From contig CP137672.1 in the NCBI GenBank assembly GCA_037976565.1, positions 27,616,877 through 27,680,876 of the forward strand: DNA of 64,000 nt. The letters run 5' to 3'. Made by a program: the position numbers and the translations under genes. Shown in pieces: positions 51,901 through 62,672 of the stretch. This stretch comes from Mesocentrotus franciscanus. Lineage: Eukaryota; Echinodermata; Echinoidea; Camarodonta; Strongylocentrotidae. Below the pieces are notes generated by a model, which worked only from the letters and a program-made list of their open reading frames with translations, searched no databases and was not told the DNA's origin. The first letter of the stretch is position 1; each line of letters begins with the position of its first letter.

Positions 51901-54900
51901 CCAAGCACCTGTCTGAGTACATGAGACATTAAATCATCTCTCGTTATGCTCTTGGATGGCCCCTAGCTATGGTAGACAAAGCATGGAACCGAATGGGTCT
52001 ATAAGTAGATCTACAATGAATGTCAGTTTATCTGTCTACAAACTGAATATCTGATTACACCATCCCTGTAACTCTTTTCACTCACTGATGATGTTCTCTA
52101 CATTAGGATCCTGATGGTAAGCCTCGTGCCTTCTATGCTGTATATGACGGCCATGGTGGTGTTGATGCATCATACTACGCTGCAGCTCATCTGCATCTAC
52201 ACACAGTCAGTCAACCGGATTTCATCGAGAGCCCTACCAATGCCTTGAAGAAAGCGTTCAATGAGACGGACGACGCTTTCATTCAGAAAGCTGGAAGAGA
52301 GGTGAGATCCATCTTTTCATTACCTGAGAGGAAATCATTAACATTTTTTAAAAAACATTCAAACCCATTTATAGAGGTCATTATTTAAAAGAGAAACAGG
52401 CACATGGCCACTGTAAACAGGTGGCTGTTCTATACAGGTTTTACAACACACATTTCCTTACTTTCATTACAAACTTTGACCTACAGTCAAGCCTTTTGAT
52501 ATAGGTCACTAAAGGGAAACAGACAAGTGGCCACTGTAGACAGGTGGCCTTTCTAGAAGGTTTTACAGCATATATTTTGTTCCTTTCATTTCCTGGTAAG
52601 TAATCATGAGTTGACTTACTGCAGTAAAGCATACCGTATTTGCCGGCGTAAAGGCTGCAGTATTTTCAGAAGAGAAAATATCAAAAAGTCTGAGTGCAGC
52701 CTTTGCGCAGCAACAGTCAAAAATCGGCCGTCAAAAAGGCCCGTATTCGTAAAGTTGGGACTACAAGTTTCCGGTAGCAATCCGCGCCGGAGCTCGCGGC
52801 AGCAGTGCTGGTCACGATAGCGTCAAAACCATGTTGTTCCATGGCGAGAAAATACAAAAGAAAACCACCAAGATGATTTTCAACTACAAAAACGACATGT
52901 AGTAGTAAAGAGCGGGGTCCAATCAACAATTGTATGTCCAAATATAAATCGAATAACGTCCGATTGCGGAGATTTCGATGGATTCTGCGCGAAGAAATCC
53001 AAGTGTTTCGCACTAAGAAAAACTGCGGAACGTAATGGTCTGCGCATGCGCGGGCAGGTTCTCATATATTCTTGAACGTACAATGCATATGGTACAGGAC
53101 ATTTCTAGAATAACTCCACACATCTTACCAACAAGTTTGTGTTATATTGTTGACATGAAGCTTTGTCAATCTCGTGAATAAACTTCATAACTTATTTTTC
53201 AAACATAAACTACCGGTTTAATAATTTTTTTTTGTCTACGAAATGTCAAAATCGGGGATGCGGCCTATACGGCGCTGTGGCCTTAACGCCGGCAAATACG
53301 GTATGTCTACAGAGAGCAAATAAAGGGAATCAGACAAGTGGTCACTGTAGACAGGTTGGCTCTGTAGGCAAGTCTTCACAGATCAGCAGAGTGTGTAAAA
53401 AATAAGTCATAGGGAGCTTGATTTATGTTAATAGTACGTTAAGTCTGAAAAACATTTATAACTGAGGTTGTTTAATAGAGGATAGAAGATCCTACAATGG
53501 ACTATTCCAGAACTCCAGGATCTGGCAATTTTCATTTCATATGCAATCTACATGTATCTGATTCTCAAGAGATCATCAATGAAGTAAAGGAAATAAATGG
53601 AATGAAATAGGCCAAATTCTGGAAAAACAAAGGACATGTGATGAATTTATGCCTCCTCGAAACAGGGAATAAATCAAAATTTGGCATGCTAAAATGAAAG
53701 CTTGTGAATATACTTCTGTATGAGAAAAGTTTGGTGAATGTTAAAACCAAGCTTGGACACTATGACTGACCCACAATCGTGGAATATTCTATTTGTTCCT
53801 ATGGAATCATATGAGATTTGTTGAACTTGACATTCATGTCATCTGTGTGCTTTAATTCGTTAATATGATTACAAGTCCACTCTTTTTCCCTTGAATGTTA
53901 GGAATGCTAAACTAACCACTATAGATTATTCTATTCTAAATAATGGTAGGAAAGAAAGAAAGAGTTTCCCTGACGTTGCAATTAAGACATCAATATTTTC
54001 AAGGAGACACATTCCATGCATTATAAACTATTGATTATTACTCTCAGTTGACAAGGCAAAGTGCTCTACAGTTTTATAGCCTTGTTACTACATGTACATG
54101 TAGTACTGATACATGTAGTAGTCTAAGCTTTATGGAGACTTAAACATATCAAAGAAAATAATGGTGGTATGACGCTGTGCATGCACTATCCAGTGTGGTA
54201 GGCAAGATCAGGGCCCTGTTTCATCAAATTTGTTATCAATAACAAGTTACAAACTGTTATAAGCTACTGAAATCATGGCATTTGATTGGCTGAGATTAAA
54301 TTTGTCATAGAACTGTTGAATTTGTTATTGATAACAAGTTTTATGAAACAGGCTCTAGGGGTCCTGAAGCCAAGAATAGGAGGAAAACTTATTATTAAGT
54401 TCATTTCACAGTAGGTCTCGGGGTCGAGGCCAAGACCAAGGCACCAACATTTCAAGACCGAGATTGGTCTCGATCATGACCCCTTTCCTGCTTCTATCTC
54501 CACCAATCCCTCTCTAGATTGTACATGTATGGAATTAAAGGGATGGCCTTCTGAAATTATTTTGATCATTATTACATAACGAATCTGGTCTTATGGCATG
54601 TCTTGGGTAATAATTGACTGTGCATAAAGTGGCCGCCTATGCGGAAGGCATCTGAGCAAACACCAATGAAAATGTTTGGTATAAAATGTGTGTTATGACT
54701 GACATTTGTTTAATTAATGATAGTGACAGTGCAGTGTTTAAAAATACCTCTTTGTTCACCAGAACTCTGCTTGGATTTGATTTAGTCAAGTCAAGATTTT
54801 CTCCCATGGATTTTAAGTTATTAATTGTTTTAGGAGACTTTTTATAAACATGTATATCCACATCTCTTTTGGAACTTTCCGGAGACCAGAGCTACATACA

Positions 54901-57295
54901 TGTATAAAACCCCCCTCCTCTAATTATTATTTTTCTCTCGCTGCAGCAGAGCTTCAAGCAAGCCTAACAACATATAATTAAGTTAGATCTGAACCTGTTT
55001 GTGTATTATTCAGGGTCTTCGGAGTGGAAGCACTGGAGTTGCAGTGGTGATAGAGCCAGACACCATTCATCTAGCATGGCTAGGAGATTCACAGGCTGTT
55101 CTTATGAGAGATAGCAAACCGGTTATCATCATGGACCCACATAAACCAGACAGAGAGGTGAGAATCGTACACAGCTTTAGTGGCAACCAATTACTAATAA
55201 TTTTTTTTTTTTACTGTACTAGCATTTATGAACTTGTGAAAAGTGAAAAGGGGAACTCTTCAAACCATCACTATGAGAGCTATCTCATACGAGAATAAAA
55301 CTGGTATGAAAACACATATGAATATGTAGCAAGAAGGGCTTGCAAATGAATATTGATGGAAGTAAAGGAAAGTTGTTATCTTTTTAATGGGGGTGGTGGT
55401 TGAGCAGCATCTATTTATCTAAGTTTTCGCACTTATCTTTTAGCTGTACAAACATTCCCTTTATTATTCAGACAAGAAAAATTGAAGGAAAAAATTTCTT
55501 TATCATAAGAGTTATCGTGGGAAAAGTCTATAATTATCCACTTTTAACTTCAAATCAGAAGTTGACTTGTAACCTAATTTGCATACCACAGGTTGGGGAG
55601 GTTGGGGTAGATGATTTAGGAGGTTGTAAATTAAATCTTGTAATTGTAACCCTTTCACAACAATTATTCCACATTTCATGGTTTGGCCCAATAACTTTTG
55701 ATTCAGGGTCCTAAAAAAATATACCAGATAATTGAGTATGAACGGCAAAAATTTCTGCATACATTGCATCCATTTTTGTTTCATGACTATATTGCATTTG
55801 ATGCTAGGAATTTTTAAATGGAAAATAAGATTTAAAATCCTTAAATTGGCAACAGGTTGAGAGATTAAAATCATTGTTTTTTATGAAAACTGGCAATTTT
55901 CACCATTTCGACAACATTCTTGTTTTCAGAGACATTGCATTTTATTTTATCATTGTAGCGATAAAAGAAAACTATTATTGTTGCCAAATTGAAGAGCAAT
56001 ATGTGATTAATTTATCCCTAGAAATAAATCCTGTCCTGAAAGGGTTAAAGACTGACTTCATGTACATGTATCTGTGTGACTGTGTATCACATCCAATGTA
56101 TTGATACTGAAATCTTATGGTTATCTGTTTTACAGGATGAGAAGAAGAGGATAGAGGATCTGGGAGGCTGTGTGGTCTGGTTTGGAGCATGGAGAGTTAA
56201 TGGAAGTCTAGCTGTATCGAGATCAATAGGTAAAGCTCTCACAAGGCCCTAGCTGGGATGGACTTAGGATAATAATCATGCTTATGGCCTCAAGCCTGAA
56301 TATAGGAGAACCTGATTGATAATGATTCGTATGAATAACACCTGTGGACTCTCCTGACCTCCCAGTATATATACAGTGCATCCCAGAAAAAACGAAACCG
56401 AGAATTATCGATGTTTTATCATAACTTAATCGCAATTATAATTAATAAATGACACATATTTGTCAAGCTTAGATCCTCCTCTTTCATTTGATGCAACTCA
56501 TATGATGCATATTTCACGCATGAGTGATTAGAAACAATTTGAAGAGAGGAAACCAAAAAGTCATTTGGCGGGCGGTATCTGAATTTCAAAGAGAAAATAA
56601 AATTTCTAGAAAGTTCAATTTCTGCCCTTTCATATGACACCTCAATCAGGAAAAATGAGCCAGGAATAACAAAGTTCTGTTTGTTTAAAGTAATGCTTGC
56701 ATCTGCATAATTTGATTAAACAAAAAAGAGAGGAAGCCAAATGACTTTTTGGTTTCCTCTCTTCAAATTGTTTTTAATCACTGAATTTAAGCTCAACAAA
56801 CAGAGTTGACAAAAGACTTAACTCCCTTTCGTTGACGATCAGCCATGCATCAAGTCTTTCGTCTTCTTTGTGCATGGCTGATCGTCAACAAAATGGAGTT
56901 AAGTCTTTTGTCAACTCTGTTTGTTGAGCTTAAATTCAGTGATTAAAAATAATTTGAAGAGAGGAAACCAAAAAGTCATTTGGCTTCCTCTCTTCAAATT
57001 TTTTTAAATCACTCATGCATGAAATATGCATCATATGAGTTGCATCAAATGAAAGAGGAGGATCTAAGCTTTACAAATATGTGTCATTTATTAATTATAA
57101 TTGTGATTAAGTTATGATAAAACATTGATAGTTCTCGGTTTCGTTTTTTCTGGGACGCACTGTCAAACCTGTCTATAGCAAAAAGTGGTCTTCATAGACC
57201 TAGGTTCCTTTATTACATGTTTCAATGAGAAACCATTTTCAAGGGAAATAAAAAATGTGGTCTTTGTAGACAGGTGGTTACTGAAGCAGGTTTGA

Positions 57296-57340
<45 letters not shown>

Positions 57341-60329
57341 TCTCATACTCAATATCTCTAACAAAAAAAAAGCAATGAATCTATTCTGTTCTACGACACA
57401 TGCTTTTTTGTGACACTTGCTCAGTACCGGTAGTCAATTTTTAGTACTAACCGAATAACAGATAAGGAGTTTAAAGAAAATAAAGAATAGCATAAAACCC
57501 AAGTCGGACTTTGGTTCCATGCTGACACTATTTTATGCGAACACATACAGATAAAATGTATCTACTCATGACTTTTATGCTCATTTAGAGTGCATTTTAA
57601 CTTGCTAAATCTCTTTCATAACAGAAGTACTATTTGAAGCTTGTATTTTGAATATGTAGCATTACAACATGGAATTACTAACATACAGAACAAAGTATTT
57701 TGGGTGATTGGGAATCTTTACAGCGGGACTGCACTACTTGTAGCTACTTGAGCCCTCTATATAGCAAACAGTGCCTAAGCGGTACCTCTTGGTCCCCCAT
57801 GATCCCCTTTTTCTTATGTTAATTGAGAGCTGATTTGATGAGATAACTACCTGTCAGTGACCAAGGTCTAATACCTCCTGGCCAAACTAGTGCAGACAGG
57901 CTTTAAAACCACCATTGATTACAAATCCCAAATAGCAACCCTACCCAACACCCTAATCCTTTATCTTTGACGAAATAGTGTCCAGAGGAAATGTTCCTGG
58001 AGTATATATGCCAGTTCACCATCTACTTTAGATAATGCTTGGCCTTCAGGAGTGTTTGTCAGACCTCTTTGCAACTATCTGTAGATGGGGTAATTGACCT
58101 AGACCTATATCCAGGCAGCAGTCAGTCATATCAGATAGCGCGCCTAGAGATGGACTTTGACCCATCACTAACTTTAGAGCATTTCAGCTCATTGTACAAT
58201 CTAGTTTTTACTCCAGGCCATCGACAAGAGGCTTTTTTTTTAATTCAAGATATTAATTCCACTTTTTTTTCTTTTTTTTTACATACTCCATCTTTGAAAT
58301 AGAAATAAATATAATGATGTATGTTACATTTATAAAAGCATTACATTAATCACTTCAATATGCTTTACATTAAATACAATGAAAAGACTGTCAAGTACCA
58401 ATGTCAAAGTAGAAGTACCGGTAGATAAAATATATGGGGAAAAAAATATGCATACCAGTACATACATACTGTACATACGAAATACCATTTCTACTACCTT
58501 AGATTACTACTAGAATACTATGAATTACGTAAACTTTCCCTTGAAGTCTGTATGTCAGATTGAGATGATATACCTATTTGTGAGAAGGATGAGAATTGTT
58601 GGTAGTTTTGCTTAGAAGTGAGGCTACATCGTTGTAGCTACTACCTGAATCATAGGTGACTGTACTGCTTTTTATGGATGTACTTCCCTGGAACATTCCA
58701 TTGAATTGTTATCTCATGACAGTGCTTTGCTGTATGATGTAAACCTTTGTTTGTATGTTGTTATAGAAACAGGTACTTAACACCACGAAAACACATTTTC
58801 TATGGTATCAGTGAAGTGTAAATTATACCTGTTTGCCAGTTAGTTTCTTAATGTCTGGGTTGTTAATTGAATTTGTTAAAATGAGTCACTTGGACTTGTT
58901 TACCTGGTGATTGAGATAAGCACTCTTTGTTAATAATAGGAGACGAATAGAAGAATTCAGCTTTGGTACAGTGATTGAGATCTACAAATTAAAAATGAAA
59001 AATAATTGCGCATGGTTACTTACATTTATATTAATCTGTTTATCAAAAATTTTCATCACACCAAACAGATGATCATAGAACACTTTCTCTAATATGATCG
59101 ATCCCCTTCCACAACCACTTCACCGATGGGTTTGTACTGTTGAATTTCTATCCATGTAGTAAACGGGTGTCCACCCCACCCAACCCAAATGATAGCAGTG
59201 CACCACTAATGGCTTGACCCATGCTATGCCACTGATGGGAAAAAACAATGTTTTTTTTCTTCTATTTGTTCCTCTCACAGGTGACCCTGATTACAAGCCC
59301 TATGTTAGCAGCGAAGCAGATACCGCCATTCTACCTCTAGATGGATCAGAGGAGTGCATCATCATCGCATGTGATGGACTTTGGGATGTAATCACACCAG
59401 AGGGAGCATGCACCGCCATACAGGCATTCATCAAGTCAGGGGCAGACCTCTCAGGAATAGCCCCCACACTGGTTACCATGGCAAAAGAGGCAGGTTCCAG
59501 CGACAACATCACGGTCATGGTCGTGTTCCTGAATCCGTTCAGGTCGGCCAAGGAGGCGGGGAGCGAAAGCAAAAGAGAACAAGTGGATGTGTCGGGTGAA
59601 GGAGATCAGGAGAAGGACTCTGGAAACGTTGAAAGTGAAATTGTTACCCCCAGTGAGGAACACCAGGGTGGTAACACACCAACGGTCAGTGGTGAGGAGG
59701 CAGACTTATCACAGGTACTTCAAAACATGGTTGTTCAGAATGCAGTAGACGCCAACGCGAACAATAACAACATCAATCGGAACAGTGGGAGGAAAGACGG
59801 TAAGAGTGGTCTTAACTCGTCTAAACATGCTAAAGATCTTGTAATTAAAAATGGCGTGAATGTGATCACAAGTTCTCCCAAACAGAAGCCCAGGAGGAGC
59901 TCAGTCGGGCACCACTCCCCTGGTGGCTCTGTCGAGAAGAATGAACAGAGTCCAGAACTCATCTCGGATTACTCAAAGGTGAACTCCATGCGGCAGGTGA
60001 ACAGGCGTAGCTCACTCAAGAAAGGGATGAGTCCTATACGTCGGACCTCCAGTACACCATCCGCACATCAGAGGAAACCCTCTTATAATGGCACCGTTGA
60101 GGATGTCATCATAATGGACCTTGGTCTTGATTCCAAGAAGGAGAAGCGAGATAGCTCAAAGAAGTCTTCTCCTGTCCAGCATAAATCCATGCCTATTACC
60201 ATCAAACCAAAGAGTCGAACACGAACAAGGTCCCTCCCTAGAGACCCTAAACTGGCTGCCATTATGAAGAACAAGCTTGCGGCTGCCAGCAGTCAGTCAT
60301 CGCTGACCAAACCTGATAATCCCCGCTGA
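36472..60329 (+). CDS. PPM1E: PP2C-family Ser/Thr phosphatase, PPM1E/PPM1F type
   Basis: Exons: 36472-36656, 48737-48846, 51353-51558, 52107-52301, 55014-55157, 56136-56229, 59281-60329. All junctions are GT-AG and phases agree, giving 660 aa. The catalytic domain spans about 130-395. It has R145 and the E149-D150 pair (RRKMED), D181 in [17 protein letters not shown] at 254-261, [15 protein letters not shown] from 305, D343 in [12 protein letters not shown], and D386 in GSSDNITV. These match the phosphate-binding Arg and metal ligands of PP2C, so it should be active. The helical N-terminal region (1-125) and the insert-free core resemble PPM1E/PPM1F (POPX1/2), which dephosphorylate PAK and CaM kinases. 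The 265-residue Ser/Lys/Arg-rich tail is more like PPM1E than the shorter PPM1F. Probably a single invertebrate ortholog of both; the symbol is provisional. The ATG has AAG before it and G after. Confidence 0.92.
37838..38294. mobile_element. ~460-bp hAT-like non-autonomous element
   Basis: The left end CAGGAGTGGCCAACCTTTT, AAAGCTCGCGG is mirrored by CTCGCGGGCCACAGGTTGGC then CACCCATG. Flanks share TAGAT (CGGTAGAT left, GTTTAGAT right), a decayed 8-bp duplication. CAGGGGTGG-type ends are common in hAT elements. Confidence 0.65.
38957..40095 (-). mobile_element. LINE (CR1/Jockey-like) C-terminal half, minus strand
   Basis: Read on the minus strand from 40095 down: [10 protein letters not shown] (remnant of the YADD region), [75 protein letters not shown], then [20 protein letters not shown] and [15 protein letters not shown] with a stop near 39247. 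This order is the end of a non-LTR reverse transcriptase. It needs several frame changes and is dead. A 3' UTR and (ATT)n tail end at 38957. Short ACATGT runs have been inserted or expanded inside it. Confidence 0.85.
40965..41150 (+). repeat. Dispersed repeat, partner at 1740-1940
   Basis: It shares AAGAAGTTTAC, AAATCTTTTAAGACTAATGT, AAAGGACAA, TTTGATGCATG and AATCCAAAGGCAAAAGC in order with 1740-1940. Lower identity, type unknown. Confidence 0.55.
42080..42497. mobile_element. ~418-bp TIR element, CAGAGCTGCCAACC ends
   Basis: CAGAGCTGCCAACC at 42080 is mirrored by GGTTGGCAGCTCTG at 42484-42497. Both flanks carry GTGTAC (42074-42079 and 42498-42503), a likely target duplication. A T-run sits inside. 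No coding. Confidence 0.75.
43670..43820 (+). repeat. GAGGA / GGAGAT microsatellite
   Basis: AAGAGG and GGAGGA units change into about eight perfect GGAGAT hexamers (43755-43815). The minus-strand ORF of leucine and histidine repeats is an artefact. Confidence 0.9.
44255..44345 (-). mobile_element. Possible LINE tail, AATTG repeats
   Basis: TTGAATTGAAATGAATTGAA and TTTATTCACCACTTTCATAA resemble a non-LTR 3' tail in reverse. A similar tail is at 61505-61600. Only the tail is visible. Confidence 0.4.
45815..45915 (+). repeat. (TTA)n microsatellite
   Basis: About 25 TTA units, nearly perfect, with two TTT interruptions. ORFs through it are not genes. Confidence 0.9.
48244..48423. repeat. 180-bp palindrome with a palindrome at each end
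   Basis: The arms are about 76 bases: CCCCTGACCTCTAGAGGTCA, GGGGTTTACGCGTAAT, AGCGCCCATGCAAA and TGATGTGAGCGCACAGCGCA, with their reverse complement after a ~25-base loop. Each arm begins with its own perfect palindrome (TGACCTCTAGAGGTCA). Mismatches between arms are few, so it is young or under gene conversion. Confidence 0.9.
50050..50345. mobile_element. ~296-bp MITE, second copy (partner 7215-7512)
   Basis: Same ends and body as 7215-7512 at roughly 95% identity by eye. It lies in intron 2 of the phosphatase gene in the same orientation as the first copy. The two 75-79 aa ORFs mirror those in the first copy and come from the repeat. Confidence 0.85.
52370..53400 (+). repeat. GACAGGTGGCC repeat split by a TA element
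   Basis: Two units carrying GGGAAACAGACAAGTGGCCA and CTGTAGACAGGTGGC lie at about 52390-52560. A third (GGGAATCAGACAAGTGGTCA, CTGTAGACAGG) resumes at 53323 after the insertion at 52634-53301. A related stretch in reverse is at 57168-57297. Family unknown. Confidence 0.55.
52634..53301. mobile_element. TA-flanked transposon, second copy (partner 8127)
   Basis: The ends CCGTATTTGCCGGCGTAAAG then GC, and inverted CCTTAACGCCGGCAAATACG then G, are flanked by TA on both sides. The left 110 bases and right ends match 8127-8825. Central parts differ more. It lies in the phosphatase intron after the DGHGG exon. Confidence 0.85.
54211..54352. mobile_element. ~150-bp palindromic MITE, copy 4
   Basis: GGGCCCTGTTTCATCAAATT, TTATCAATAACAAGTTAC, the TATAAGCTACTGAAATCATG core, TTTGATTGGCTGAGA, and a mirrored end (TAACAAGTTTTATGAAACAG). 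The best match is with 7070-7213. Confidence 0.8.
56374..57162. mobile_element. ~790-bp foldback element with long inverted ends
   Basis: CAGTGCATCCCAGAAAAAAC, GAAACCGAGAATTATCGATG and onward for about 170 bases are mirrored at 56995-57162 (ending TTTTTTCTGGGACGCACTG). A second perfect-looking palindrome sits inside (about 56765-56960: ATTTAAGCTCAACAAACAGA, GTTGACAAAAGACTTAACTC, CGTTGACGATCAGCCATGCA). Copies of GAGAGGAAACCAAAAAGTCA in both orientations separate the two. Confidence 0.8.
57298..57338. repeat. (TA)n microsatellite
   Basis: About 20 TA units directly after the foldback and a GACAGGTGG repeat fragment (57168-57297). Confidence 0.9.
57340..59280 (+). other. Intron 6 of the phosphatase gene, 3' part
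   Basis: AT-rich with T runs. I see no exon between 56229 and 59281. The ORF at 58039-58302 lacks splice-phase fit and domain similarity. The junction GGT-GAC across this intron restores the [10 protein letters not shown] motif, which argues against a missing exon. Confidence 0.6.
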
Positions 60330-61097
60330 TACCTGCTGAAAGAACTTACAAACCTCTACCCTTAATATGTCGTTGCCAGTTTTGCAGAACCTGTGTATGC
60401 ATGTAGAGATTCCATTTTCATGGAGTTTATCAGGGTGGCCTTTGTCGTAGACGTCCTGGATTCATCCATAGGCCTTAACTCGTGGCTGTGCCAGTTGCAA
60501 CCCCCAATGATACTTGGTGATACTACCATGACGAACTGCACTTCTGGACAAGCAGAAGCAGTGGACAGTTTCAAGGGCAACATGTATTTCCAGATTTTGA
60601 TATCATGAGATTAGATAATGTTCTCGTCGGGATTAGTGCATTATGTCCTAAATCACTGCTCAGCTATTATATGGCATACAACTAGAGACTCATTAAACTA
60701 GAGATCTGTCTAGGAAAGTTCTTGACAGAGAAGTATGAGATAAAGACATATTGTCTATTCCCATGTAAATGAAATGGTCTACTATTTTGAATGACTGATA
60801 AACATGCTCTCATTAATCGTGTAGATTCAATTTTTTATAGATAATTTAGAAGTATAAGCAACTCACAGGCAATGGTGTGCATGATAAATTAAAGAGAATA
60901 TGTTTTACATCTTCTTCTCGATATGAGTTTTAAGAATCAAATATTAGATTTAGACATTGTGTATTCTATATTGTAAAGCAACTCCTAATGCAATACATCG
61001 ATGCTGAGCTGAGCTGAACTATTAAAGAACAAACTCAGACAACCAAAGCAATTTCTTTATTTCTATGTTTAAGAAGTGAAGTAACTGATCCCCTCCC

Positions 61098-61133
<36 letters not shown>

Positions 61134-61250
61134 CAATATACATTACAATAGAAACTGATGATTGTGCTCGAATAGTGAGCCTATAAATACCATGTGTTTG
61201 TGGGTGCATATGTCAGTATTGCTTGAAATAAAGTTGACTTGGTGTGAGGG
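60330..61250 (+). other. 3' UTR of the phosphatase gene
   Basis: Sequence after the TGA at 60327-60329. AATAAA at 61227-61232 is the most convincing polyadenylation signal, giving a 3' UTR of about 0.9 kb. A (TC)n(TA)n run lies at 61098-61130. Confidence 0.5.
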
Positions 61251-62276
61251 TGTCTACTTCATTTCGAGCATTTCTGTAAGATGGAAATGGTTTTGTGCTG
61301 CAAATGGTAGTAGGCTTTGTACCTTTTTGAAGAGCAACAATTTAATCTCATGCACATAGCACAAAATAAGAGGTATTTATTTATTTGCTTCCTGCAAATG
61401 TAGATTATTGGTATCTATTGACAAAAAAGAGAGATTATATACAATGTTCACTTGTCATAGTTGTACTGTATGTCTCTTTCTGTGCATTTTCATTGTTTCT
61501 CTTTTGAATAATTCAATTCAATTTCAATTTCAATCCAATTTATTTTGCAATATAAAAATAATGCATATTTTGAGGTCTTATCTTGGGGTCATCAGTGGGG
61601 GAGTGATGAGTAATTTAGCTCTCCAAAGCCCCCAAAGTGCTATGGTACATGTAAATTGAAAAAAAGCTCTGGTAAAAAAACAACAATAAAATACTTTTCT
61701 ATCACTATGAGAAAATCGCACTTAAAGATCACCAAATCCTAAACAGAAAAGTATCTTTTACACTGGGAGTCAATGTCATGGTAGTAAAAATATACCATGG
61801 GCTTTCAGAAACCATTATATTAGAAATCACATGACCATTTTCTAAGATATTATGACTAGTTAAAGATGTACAATATTATGCTTAATCTAGCCTAACTCGT
61901 GATTTTAAAACTTTAAAAGAAATGAGAACAGGCATTGCCGTTATAATTTCATTTAGTGCAGATGTACTGCTCATAATAATAAAAATGAGTTATTTTTGCT
62001 ACTAAAGACTTAATTTCCAATTCTTTAGCTTTTGAATACATGTAACAGAAACATGTATATAATTGAATTATTCTAATACTGCAGAACCTTTGAGTAACAT
62101 ATATTTAACTATCTTTTGTGGTTTGCAAAGTTTATCCTTACATAATTAATTTATACTTGCGCTTTGCAGAGTTTATCTACATGTATATATTACATTATTC
62201 AAAATGTCCCCAGATTGGCAATTAATTAATGCTCTCTGTGACCAACTTTACAATATTAACCGAAAACATTAGCCCT
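61251..62276. other. AT-rich intergenic DNA
   Basis: No gene is seen. AATTCAATTCAATTTCAATT at 61508-61545 looks like a LINE tail in reverse orientation. The rest is unremarkable. Confidence 0.45.
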
Positions 62277-62672
62277 TTAAAGGCATCATTTAACAATGTT
62301 TCCAGTTTTTCAAATCTGAGATGCAGGGCCCTACATGTAATCAGTGTCTGTGATATGGTGTAATATTGAAGCCCTAAGAAAGTTGCGCTTCAAAATGATC
62401 ATGAAGTGCTTCAAAAAAGTAAAAATATTTGAGTGACGGGTTTTACCATACTCATTTTCTACAATAGACTGTAGTTTTATAAAAACCGTTGGGAAAACGT
62501 TTTTTGAAATTTTGAATTCCAATCATAAATATCTTGATAATCAAACTTGCGATTGGCTTGTAAAAGTCATGGGATCCCTGACTGATCTAAAGGTTTATAA
62601 TTATGATTGCAGGATATTGTTTAGAATCTGAGGCTAAGATACCCAATCCCGTTAAATGTGCTATATCTTTAA
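62277..62672 (+). mobile_element. ~396-bp TTAA-type MITE, partner of 17209-17590
   Basis: TTAA lies at both ends (62277-62280 and 62669-62672), with AAGGCATCATTTAACAATG on the left. The body matches 17209-17590 in the opposite orientation. Confidence 0.75.

Noticed and set aside
58039..58302. Possible extra exon of the phosphatase gene
   Set aside because: The junction from 56229 to 59281 already restores the conserved [10 protein letters not shown] motif in phase; inserting this would break it.
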